Assembly: GCA_030267965.1 (NCBI GenBank)
Contig: BRYA01000469.1
Coordinates: forward strand, 9,141 to 64,353
Length of the DNA stretch: 55,213 nt
From: Triparma columacea
Lineage: Eukaryota; Sar; Bolidophyceae; Parmales; Triparmaceae
Direction of reading: 5' to 3'
This document shows positions 29,935 through 38,955 of the stretch, piece by piece; the first letter of the stretch is position 1; every line of letters starts with the position of its first letter. Below the pieces are notes generated by a model. That model saw nothing but the letters and a program-made list of their open reading frames with translations, did no database searches and was not told the origin of the DNA. Position numbers and translations under genes: made by a program.

Positions 29935-30942
29935 ATGACCAAAACAGCAGTATACTATGACACACACGAGACAGAAATCTTTGAATATGATACTGAACTC
30001 ACAGAAGTGACTTTTGCACAAGGAGTGACAACAATTGTCGACGATGCTTTCGAAGGATGCTCCTCCCTCACGGCCATCACCATCCCAGATGGAGTGACGA
30101 CAATTGGCGAGGGCGCCTTCTGGGGATGCTCCTCCCTCACGGCCATCACCATCCCAATTGGAGTGACGAAGATTGGCAAAGATGCTTTCGGCGATTGCTC
30201 ATCCCTCATGGCCATCACCATCCCAGATGGAGTGATGACAATTGGCGTTAGCACCTTCGAAGGATGCTCCTCTCTCATGGCCATCACTATCCCGGACTCA
30301 GTGACAATAATCGGCGAGGGCGCCTTCAACCGATGCTCCTCCCTCACGGCCATCACCATCCCGGACGGAGTGATGATGATTAGCAGATGCGCCTTCTACG
30401 ACTGCTCCTCCCTCACGGCCATCACCATCCCAGACGGAGTGACAATGATTGGCAAATTCGCCTTCAGGGGATGCTCCTCCCTCACGGCCATCACCATCCC
30501 AGATGGAGTGACGACAATTGGCAGAAGGGCCTTCTATGGATGCTCCTCTCTCACGGCCATCACCATCCCAGATGGAGTGACGTCGATTGGCCCTCACGCC
30601 TTCAATGGATGCTCCGCCCTGACGAAACTCATTCTATCTCCTGCCGTTTTCATCGGTGAAGACTGCTTCGCGGACTGCACTGCCCTAATCGCTGCCGCCG
30701 CTGATCAAAATATGTCGACCGTCGAGGACCTCCTCCATTACAGGTGGCACCGCAATATCGCTGTGATCGAACGCGTCAACGCTCTTCTGTGCCTCAAAGG
30801 AACCTTGGATCACGTGGAGAATCAACCCAGTGGACCTGATAGTCTGAAGAGGAAACGAACGGACGAAGCTCCGCTTAGGGTAACCGAAACACGCGAGAAG
30901 ATTCCGAAAGTTTTGTGGAGAGTTATTCTAGAGTTTCTCTAA
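29935..30942 (+). CDS. BspA-type leucine-rich-repeat protein, copy 5
   Basis: This is a single-exon ORF of 335 aa starting MTKTAVYYDTHETEIFEYD, closest at the N-terminus to copy 3. It has about nine LRR units, then the conserved cap (ALIAAAADQNMSTVEDLLHY, RWHRNIAVIERV) and the KVLWRVILEFL end. The start is the ATG aligned with copies 3 and 4; the frame is open further upstream but has no ATG. The stop lies only about 45 bp before the first duplicated fragment of the dihydroorotase 3' end. Confidence 0.87.
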   Translation: MTKTAVYYDTHETEIFEYDTELTEVTFAQGVTTIVDDAFEGCSSLTAITIPDGVTTIGEGAFWGCSSLTAITIPIGVTKIGKDAFGDCSSLMAITIPDGVMTIGVSTFEGCSSLMAITIPDSVTIIGEGAFNRCSSLTAITIPDGVMMISRCAFYDCSSLTAITIPDGVTMIGKFAFRGCSSLTAITIPDGVTTIGRRAFYGCSSLTAITIPDGVTSIGPHAFNGCSALTKLILSPAVFIGEDCFADCTALIAAAADQNMSTVEDLLHYRWHRNIAVIERVNALLCLKGTLDHVENQPSGPDSLKRKRTDEAPLRVTETREKIPKVLWRVILEFL

Positions 30943-30983
30943 ATAAAGAAGCATCTGTTTCATTTATTACCAGCCCAACGTGT

Positions 30984-31195
30984 TACCTAACGATTTTCCA
31001 TTTAATAATCTCCCCCGCCCTTAACGGTTTAACCCAATCCTCCCCAACCTCCATACTCTCCTCAACCCTCCATTCCTCCTTAACGAGATTCCATAGTTCT
31101 CCCCCCATCCTCAATCCCGTAGAATCTCTTATCTTCCCACTATCAATGAAAGTCTTCAAGTGCATCTACCCTCCCAAACGTTCTCTCGTTCTCAC
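30984..31195 (-). pseudogene. duplicated 3' end of dihydroorotase, fragment 1
   Basis: Read on the minus strand this gives a copy of the last 45–60 codons of the adjacent dihydroorotase (EEWRVEESM, PLRAGE, KWKIVR and stop). It lacks the rest of the gene. It is the most distal of three tandem copies. Confidence 0.75.
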
Positions 31196-31417
31196 CTAAC
31201 GATTTTCCATTTAACCATCTCCCCCGCCCTTAACGGTTTAACCCAATCCTCCCCCAACTCCATACTCTCCTCAACCCGCCATTCCTCCTTAACGAGATTC
31301 CATAGTTCTCCCTCCATCCTCAATCCCGTAGAACTCTTATCTTCCCACTATCAATGAAGTCTTCAAGTGCATCTACCCTCCCAACGTTTCTCTCACTCCT
31401 CTCTTTCAATCTCCCAT
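31196..31417 (-). pseudogene. duplicated 3' end of dihydroorotase, fragment 2
   Basis: A second tandem copy of the same segment, about 210 bp from the first. It has small indels relative to fragment 1 that break the frame upstream of the conserved end. The functional gene end follows directly at 31418. Confidence 0.75.
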
Positions 31418-32914
31418 TCACCTAACGATTTTCCATTTAACCATCTCCCCCGCCCTTAACGGTTTAACCACATCCTCCCCAAGTTCCATACTTTCCTCAA
31501 CCCTCCATTCCTCCTTAACCAATTCCATAGTTCTCCCCCCATCCTGAATCCCGTAAAACTTCTTCCCTGTTTCAATGAAATCTTCAAGCGCGTCTAAACG
31601 CCCGACACTCTCGAATGCTTCTACGTACATTTCCACGGCAGCATGTCCGTTAAATACCCCGGCGCAACCGCAACTGCTTTCCTTACTACCAACGGTATGT
31701 GGGGCGGAGTCTGTACCCATTATAAAACGACCACTTTGCGAACTTGCAGCTTCAAGTAACGCAGCACGATGTGTCTCTCTTTTAAGGATCGGGAGACAGT
31801 AGAAATGTGGTTTAACACCCCCGACTAACAAAGCGTTCCTGTTGTACATAATATGGTGTGGTGTAATAGACCCGACTACTTTCGATGTTTCAGGTAGGGA
31901 TTTAATAAAGTTAACCCCATGGATAGTTGAGATATGCTCCATAACTATTTTGAGGTTTGGGAAGTCTTTGACGATTTTAGTGATTACGGTTTCGATGAAG
32001 ACTTTCTCGCGATCGAATATATCAACGGTTGGGGTGGAGACCTCGGAATGAATACAGAGGACCATGTTGAGGTCGGAGAGACGGGAGAATACGGGGTAAC
32101 ATTTAAGGAAATCTGTTACGCCAAAATCGGAGTTTGTGGTGGCGCCGGCGGGGTAGTATTTGAATCCTACTATGAAGTCTGGTTGTGTGGGGGGGGGAGT
32201 TGTTGTGGGGGGGTCAGTGATGATGAGTTTCAAGAAACGTCATCTCTCTCCTTCTCTCCCCCCACTCTCACTTCCTCTCTCTCTTTCTTCCCCCCCCTTC
32301 TCCTTACCATGTTTAGCCATCTCATCAACAGTTTCAACCGTCGTATTATCCGTCAAGTAAAGTACATTAACAATCTCCATCATTTCCCCTCCCCCCTCCT
32401 TCCTAGCCGCCATTAACTCGTCGTGGTAAGCGATTGCTAGGGGGACGGTGGTTATGGGAGGCTTGGTGTTCGGCATGGCTAAGGCGGTACCGAAACGTTG
32501 AGAGGCTATGGGGACGAGAGAGGATATGGCGGGACCTGAGGTGGGGAGTGAGGGAGGGAGGTGAGGGAGTGAGGGAGGGAGGTGAGGGAGTGAGGGAGGG
32601 AGGTGAGGGAGGGAGGTGAGGAGGAGGGATAATAGTGTTCGTGTGTGTGTGTTTGTGTATTTGTGTGCGTATTTGTGTGTATAAATGTGTGTAAATTGAT
32701 GTATAGTAAGTAATAACGTGTATTTAGCGTATATAAGGGCCAATTAAAGCTTGGTATCCATTGACGGTGTGCTTGGATTGTATCCTCTTATTTTTGGTCT
32801 TATTTCCCTAATTTGGTGTATCTTACCTTGACGGAAGTGATGATGAAAGTCACATGGATAAGGTATAGTTATTTTAGTCCCATTAGGTACACTACTAGAT
32901 GCAAGGGAGCTCAT
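31418..32914 (-). CDS. pyrC: dihydroorotase (class II, PyrC-like), three exons
   Basis: The exons are 32914–32827, 32535–32308 and 32178–31418, joined at phase 1 each time to give 358 aa, the usual class II length. It converts carbamoyl aspartate to dihydroorotate in pyrimidine synthesis. Exon 1 holds the metal-binding DFHHHFRQ, and intron 1 splits it to read FRQ|GPAISSLVP. Exon 2 has AMPNTKPPITT and LYLTDNTT. Exon 3 has GFKYYPAGATTNS with the Lys expected to be carbamylated, then LCIHSEV, MEHIST, ITPHH and GTDSAPH. No targeting peptide is needed if the first Met is 32914; an in-frame upstream ATG (33028) would add a hydrophobic extension. The 3' end is followed by two extra copies of its last segment. 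Confidence 0.9.
32541..32700. repeat. GAGGGAGT repeats and GT microsatellite in dihydroorotase intron 1
   Basis: Tandem GTGAGGGAGTGAGGGAGGGAG units (32547–32625) are followed by GT-rich DNA (32638–32696). On the gene's strand the first serves as the pyrimidine-rich tract before the CCTCAG acceptor. Confidence 0.7.
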
Positions 32915-32942
32915 CTTATTTTTGAGGGAAAATGGGGCGGAA
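32915..32942. promoter_or_regulatory. very short gap between divergent start codons
   Basis: Only 28 bp separate the dihydroorotase ATG (minus) from the first ATG of the SURP gene (plus). The promoters and leaders must overlap coding or intron sequence of the partner. A TATATAAG motif at about 32730 inside dihydroorotase intron 1 faces the SURP gene. Confidence 0.4.
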
Positions 32943-34353
32943 ATGGGCAAAAATGAGGCAAGAAAGGAAATGAATTCAAAGACAGTTACGTCAATAAATA
33001 CATCATCAAATACATCTATATCATCCACATCTCTATCTATATCAGGTAAAGCATGCTATATACATCCAGGAAGAGGAGATATAGATGATGTTTATGACAC
33101 CTACGATGCTTGCTTATTATTAGATGACATTTCTCACAACAACCATGATACGGAGGAAGATGAATGGATAGATATCATTCATTACAACATCAGTCGAAAT
33201 GAGGAGGGAGAAGAAGAAGAAGAAGAAAAGGAGGAAAGAAAGAGAGATATTAAGAGAGGAGAACCTGGAGATGAAGGAATGAAGGAAGAAGAGAGGGAAG
33301 AAGCTTGGGACATGAGATACGGAGATATTCAAAGGATCGAGGAGGAAGAGAAAGAGAGGGAGATTAAATTGAGGTAAGCGTGTAGTAGAGAGTGTACAAA
33401 AGAGTGTACAAGAGATTGGACAAGAGAGTGGAGGGAGAAAGGAAACAACGACTAAGGAGGAAAGGGGCGACCAATACGACTTCAGAAGACAACTTCGCAG
33501 AACACTTCGTAGACCACTTCGTAGACCACTTCGTAGAACACTTCGTAGAACACTTCGTAGATCACTTCGTAGATCACTTCGTAGATCACTTCGTAGAACA
33601 CTCCAACACTCCGTAGACGACTTCCTATCAGTCAATAAATCCAACACGTCTTTTCCTCCAATCTAACAAAATAAATATCCCCCCGTCCCTCCTTCCCCCC
33701 AAATTCCCCCCTAAAGTTTCCCCTTCCTTCCCCCTTCCATAAAATCCAGTCCAACTTGGTCAACCCTTTTATCCCAAACCCATAACGAGGGTGTAACAGA
33801 AGACACTTACAACTTAATGATAAAAACAGCCTCCGCATCCGTAAGGAGCTCAGACTGTAATATCTTCGAGTTAAAACTCCTAGTAAAGGGTGACAGTAGA
33901 TTCGTGTTCTTGGATAATTCCCACGTCCAACACTCACTTTATGGACTTATTAGAGAGGATGCTCATCGTAAACTTATAGAGGAAGGTCGTCGTTTGGAAC
34001 TTGAGGTAATTAGAAAATCTGAGGAGGAGAAAATCGGGGAGGATGGGAAGGGGGGAGGACTTTTTGGAGCTTATGGTAGTAGTAGTGAAGAAGAAAAGGA
34101 GGAGGAGGAGGAGGAGGGGGAGGGGGAAAAAGGGGAGGAAGAGGAAGGGTCGGAGGAGGGGGGTGAGGATTTAGACGAGGTTGGAGGTGAGGAGGATGGA
34201 AAGGGTGAGAAACGTGCGGCTGAAGATAATTTAGAGGAGGAAATGGCTGCGGAGGAAGAGGAAGCTAAAAGGGAGAAAAGGAGAAGGAAGGCTAACATGC
34301 TTAAGGGACACTTTCTACTGAGAGTCAACCAACAAAGGGAGGGGGGATGTTAG
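32943..34353 (+). CDS. SURP-domain (SWAP-like) putative splicing regulator, two exons
   Basis: Exon 1 is 32943–33373 and exon 2 is 33750–34353. The junction is phase 2 and reads REIKL-S-PTWSTLL, giving 344 aa. Exon 1 has a segment DVYDTYDACLLLDDI that recalls the N-terminal domain of SWAP-type splicing regulators, followed by a Glu/Lys-rich region. Exon 2 has a likely SURP domain (IKTASASV…FELKLLVKGDSRFVFLDNSH…LYGLI), the fold that in SF3A1 and SWAP proteins binds splicing partners. The rest is acidic, then basic (KREKRRRKANMLKGHF). It is probably nuclear. Met codons at 32943 and 32970 are both possible starts. The 376-nt intron carries a 12-bp minisatellite. Confidence 0.65.
33493..33600. 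repeat. 12-bp minisatellite in an intron
   Basis: Nine units of CTTCGTAGA(A/C/T)CA run without interruption. They lie inside the SURP gene intron. Each unit contains an AG that could act as a weak acceptor, but the phase-matched acceptor is at 33749. Confidence 0.85.
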
Positions 34354-34614
34354 GACATTTGCAAACGGCGTTAAACCTACGAATTGTTTTATTTACAAAC
34401 GATTAACTAACTAAATTTACACAAAGCATTTTAGGAGTGCAAAAAAGTCAACGCTTCCACTTAAAAGGCTCAAACCCTTGCTTCCGTTCTTGCTTCCCCC
34501 CCCACCTTCCCTCCCCACTACTAAACCCTCGGAATATAGATCCTTAACTATGTGCAAAACAAAACAAAAAAGCCCTAAAAAATTGAAAGGGGGAGTGCTG
34601 TAAGAGAACAGTAT

Positions 34615-36520
34615 TCACGCAAGCTGAGATCCGATCTCCTCAACCAGCCACTGCGATTTCGTGTGTATTGAGTTAGTATATATATATCTCTCTCTCTCTC
34701 CTTGTCCCTTCATCCTTTTGTCGTTTCCCCCTTCTTTCCACTCTCTCCTTCCTCTCACCTCCGCAAGTCTTAGTGTTTCAACCGCAACCTCAATATCAGC
34801 AATCCCCTCCGCCTCCCCCTTCGCTCCACATGCGAAAGCAGCGACTCTATCCTTAACGGTAACATAGTCAGGATCTTGTGAGAAGAAATACGGCATGGCG
34901 AGAGGGTATTTTAAAGCTAGGGATGATACTAGGGTGGCATCGGATGAATCAGGTGAAGAGTAACGGAAGAGTTCGGAACCGGTGGGGGAGGATACTGTCG
35001 CGTAACTTAGAGAAAGTGAGAGAAGGGGGGGGAGATTTTTAGCGATTTGTATAAACAAGGGTGGAAAAGGGGGGGGGATTGTCGTGTCTCCGTAAATGCA
35101 TGAAATCTCGTACATATTTTCTCTCACCTTACGTCACCTCCACACCTGTCGGCTTGGACGGATACTTTCTTGCCTGTCTTTGTTGTGACGGTGAACTAGA
35201 GTGTCGATAACGAGTAGGAATAACAACGTTAGATTATCGGCATGTTGCAAATGTGCGTGTGTGTCTTTGAACGCGCCCGCTTCCGCACGTTGTGCCTGCG
35301 TCTTTTGTCTCTAAATTCTCACCTTGACCTTATCGAAGTCCGTAAATTCCTTCCCCGAAGGTCCCTTAAGCGTCTGTCTTGATGTGAAGACCTCGTCGAC
35401 TTGAACGTTTTCAACGTTCTCCACCGTGACATCGTAGAAGGAAACGAGTAGTGCGAGTTCGTGTATGGCCATGTTCTTAAGCATCCCCTCTGAATTACGC
35501 TCGAAACACTCGCCGAGGGAAGAGGGGGTGTAGGTGTTGTTGGAGACGAAGGTGCAGTGACTGCCGGGGTGGGTGGAGGCGAAGACGCGGACTTTGGTAA
35601 CGTACTTGCAGACGTTCTTGTTGTAACCCATCTTGACGCTGGGGGGGGGGGGGGGGAAGGGAGAGAGGGGATTAGTATAGCAGTTTGGTAGACGGTTGCA
35701 AGACTTGCCTTGAACCATTGTACGCATCCCCGTAATAATGATGCTGGGAACAAAAACACAACAAACCCCTCCCCTTTTCCCCCTATTTTCTAACCTGACG
35801 TTCGCAGCTTCCGCCTCCGCCTTCATATCTTCGAGTTCTTTGACGGTCGTAGCCCCCGGCTTCTCCAGGTATATCGTCGTGCAGCCGTGCTCGATGCACT
35901 GTGAGAGGAGGCCTGGGTTGTCTGCAGTGCGGCCGCTAATGAGAAACATGCGGGACTTTCCAGATGCAGCAGGTGGGAGGGAAGAGAGGGAGGAATGGAA
36001 GGTCACGTCGGGGACGGTTTCGGACCAGGCCTTGAACTCGAGGCCTTGGTCACTGTCAGCACCTCCTCCGAGGAACCAGGGCTATGTTTGGGTTATAAAG
36101 TGGGGGTTGTAGGGTATATTGTGCTGTAAGTCTTAGCATTAAGAGCCGAATTATATATCATCCATCCTATCATTCCCCAATCTCGCCCTAAGTTCCAACA
36201 AATCTCTTACCTCAACGACCGCCACAAGTTTCCCGTGTGGCACCCTCCCCTCGATTAGCTGAACGGCATGATACCATCCCATGCCTCGGTTAGGACAACC
36301 ACAACCGACGAGGACGACCTCGGCCTGGGAAGAGACTGCGGTGTTGTTTCTGGGCAATTTGGGGGAATTGAAAACGAGAGGTGGCGGAGTGAGAAAAGTA
36401 GTTGAAGGTTTGGGTGGGATAAGGGATGAGAGGATGGAAGGGTTGGGGTGTGGGATCCAAGGAGGGGTGGGGGGTATCGTTGAAAGGAGCAACAAGCCCG
36501 GCTTACCCGCAGCAGGCCAT
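34615..36520 (-). CDS. Gfo/Idh/MocA-family NAD(P)-dependent oxidoreductase, seven exons
   Basis: The exons are 36520–36507, 36349–36211, 36081–35795, 35638–35323, 35195–35128, 35005–34759 and 34650–34615. All six junctions agree in phase, giving 368 aa, typical for the family. The Rossmann motif is in exon 2 (VVLVGCGCPNRGMGWYH). Exon 3 has FLISGRTADNP and YLEKPGATT, where EKP is the family's conserved Lys segment. Exon 4 has MGYNKNVCKYV, and exon 5 has KKVSVQADRCGG. The substrate, perhaps a sugar or inositol, cannot be told. The first exon is only 14 nt and the last only 12 codons including the stop, so gene finders may miss both. It lies 119 bp downstream of the GNAT gene on the same strand. 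Confidence 0.85.
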
Positions 36521-36639
36521 TGTTAAATTTTTGGGTTTGATGAGAATGGTGAGGGGTGTGGGGGGGGGGTGATTGACATAGAATTCTATTAGAGTTACAA
36601 TGAAATCTAAAACATACACGCGTTCTGAAAAAACTGGCG

Positions 36640-38069
36640 TCAAAATTGCTCCCCAAACCCTTTCCACCATGGCCGTTTCAATTCCTCCTTCTCCTCAAAA
36701 AGCCAGTCGGGGGGGTCGAGATTTTTCCAGTTCTCTCCCTTCTGCCCGTTTTCGTATATGAATGGTCCCCTGTAATCGGCAACGGTGTGCCAGTTATCCA
36801 CAGATTGAAACCCGTACTTTTCCTTCAGCTCACTGAACGCGTCCGTACCGCTCGGTCCCAAGTCCACCATATCCACACCCTCCTCCTCAATCGCCCTCCT
36901 AACGCACTCCATCACAGAGTGGAACCAAACGTACCTCTTCGACGCCTCGTCAGTAGCGTAGAACCACTGCCCCCGGACGACGCGGCCCTTACGGGCCTCC
37001 TGGGAGAAGGCTATCACAGCACCCGAGGGGTCGCGATACTCACGAATCTCACCGGCCTGGGAAATGCAATTCTAAAAGCAGGGGTGGGGGTGAGTTAGGG
37101 GGGAATGGGAGCAAAGTGGTGGGGAGGAAAGGTTGGTTAGATGTATTTGCAGATATTTTGCAGATGTATTTACATTTTGGTGTTGCGATATCAAACGCTC
37201 CCCCTATCCCCCCTTCCCCCCTTCCTCCCTCCTCACCTGGTACCTCCCAATTGCCTCAGCGAGGGCGCTGAGAAAATCGTTCAGATCAGAATGCGCCCCC
37301 CCCGCCAGCAGCCTTACTTCGTGCTCCATGACGCACCTGAAGTGTCCCAGCGACGAGTGAGGAGCTGGCCGGCCTCCCTCAATAGTGTAAGAGGACACGG
37401 TGAAGTTCTGGGAGGCCGCGCGGGCCAGAGTGCGACGGCAGCCGCGGGGGAGAGTTTTCGACCAATCAGAGACGGAGGTGAAGTTGCGGACGGAGAGGAG
37501 AGCATGGGGACGCGTTAAGAACTGTCCAGTCCACTGCCCAGCACCCATGGCTCCGAGAGAGCCACTTTCTCGTTCATATATGCTAGTCATTGGAATGAGA
37601 GGGGAGGGGGTCAGGAAATATATTAGCTGTGACAAGGAGCACGCAGAGCAGATTTTTGTTATCATGACGGTATTTCCCTTCCCCTCGCGCTGCATCATTC
37701 ATTGACTTCTCACCTGAATGGCTCGCCAACAAGTAACCCCTCGTCCATATCACAGTTCTCTCTCGCCGTCCTCACCAAGATCTCGGCCTCCGAGCCTTGC
37801 TCGTGCTCCCCGAAGATGCAGGAGAAGGCAAGCATCAGATTGTTGTATCGCAGATCACCAGCGAAAGCTTGAGAGATCCAAGCCCAAAGAGAATCTATTT
37901 TGGTCGAATCGAATTGGATTGAGTCGCGACTCAACATTAAGTGAGAGCGTCGAGTTGGGTCACCACAGGAAGGGGTGTTCAAGCGAGGTTTTGGGGGATG
38001 AGCGACGAAGCCACTGAGTTGGCGGAGAAAAAATGATATTAACAGGACGTATTTAAACATGTGCGTCAT
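36640..38069 (-). CDS. GNAT/FemAB-like acyltransferase-fold protein with plastid-type presequence, three exons
   Basis: The exons are 38069–37714, 37582–37237 and 37056–36640, joined in phase 2 and phase 0, giving 372 aa (or 369 from the Met at 38060). The N-terminus is a signal peptide (MFKYVLLISFFLRQLSG) followed by FVAHPPKPR, consistent with a secondary-plastid ASAFAP-type site with Phe at +1. Exon 3 carries the core resembling the Acetyltransf_6/FemAB fold: AVIAFSQEARKGRVVRGQW, then VDLGPSGTDAFSELKEKYGF. The acyl donor and acceptor are unknown. It sits upstream of the Gfo/Idh gene on the same strand with independent start and stop. Confidence 0.75.
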
Positions 38070-38955
38070 TTTATTGTGAATAATGCTTCAATATCTTACG
38101 AAGTGTGGCTGGGATGACCAAGAGAGCGGCCTTTGAGGACCTGAATTTCCTGGAAAATTGTCTGGGGCCTGTGAGAATGAAATTTTTTCGCAACATGTTT
38201 CAAAAGTCTTCTAAATTCTTTAGTTTTTCCTCAATATCTTTATATATGTTTCAATCAATTTTAATTGATTTACAAATGTACAAAAAATTATACAGAAAAA
38301 TATATTACACCTGAGAAATTTCAAATATTTTTTTAGGTATTATAAATATACCAAAACATTCAAAATGCAATAAATAATCTATAATTGCATATATTAAGTT
38401 CCATTTGAGACATTAATAAAATTATATTCTTGAGATGTCAAAACAAGTTTAATATTATCAGACATACTAAATTAGCTTATAATATCGATTGTCAATGACA
38501 ACATATATTTTGTAGTTATAAAATAGACAATTCAATTTTGCCGATTTTCGATGTCGATTTGCATGCCACATTGCAGGAGATAAAATTCAATTCTATATTT
38601 GTGAGTGAGTAGTGGGGACGGACGAGGCGAGAGGGCCAGCCGTTGAGTTAAGTTATCTTCTAAAGTTATGTCAAAACTGCGTTAAGTGGAGTGGGACTTG
38701 TGCCAAAGGAATGTTGTCTTCGGGCTGTTGGCTTGGCTGGTCCCCCATTTTTAGTGTTAACCCGTATTTTTTTTGGTCCTCGGTTATTATGTTGAGCTTT
38801 GTCACTTACGGGAGACGACATCTACGGGGGTTTATGACGAACCTAATCATTGGAAGATTCACTTGCCCCCATCACCTCCGATATCCTCACACTATTATCC
38901 CCATCCCATCCCCAGATTGAGCTTTACGCAAGAGTAAACAACAGAGCGGTAGAGG
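38070..38955. other. intergenic region with a strongly AT-rich island
   Basis: No gene is seen. About 38200–38580 is roughly 80% A+T by eye, far above its surroundings, with many short A and T runs and TATAT motifs. The rest, up to 38955, has normal composition and should contain the promoter of the microexon gene. Low GC is the known hallmark of diatom centromeres, but AT-rich spacers and organelle-derived inserts look similar. Confidence 0.5.

Noticed and set aside
33493..33600. CRISPR-like array
   Set aside because: The 12-bp units are contiguous with no unique spacers, in a eukaryotic intron. The same holds for the other tandem arrays.
38105..38314. Short plus-strand ORF at the edge of the AT-rich island
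   Set aside because: Composition is dominated by Phe, Tyr, Lys and Ile from AT-rich DNA, with no motif or supporting context.
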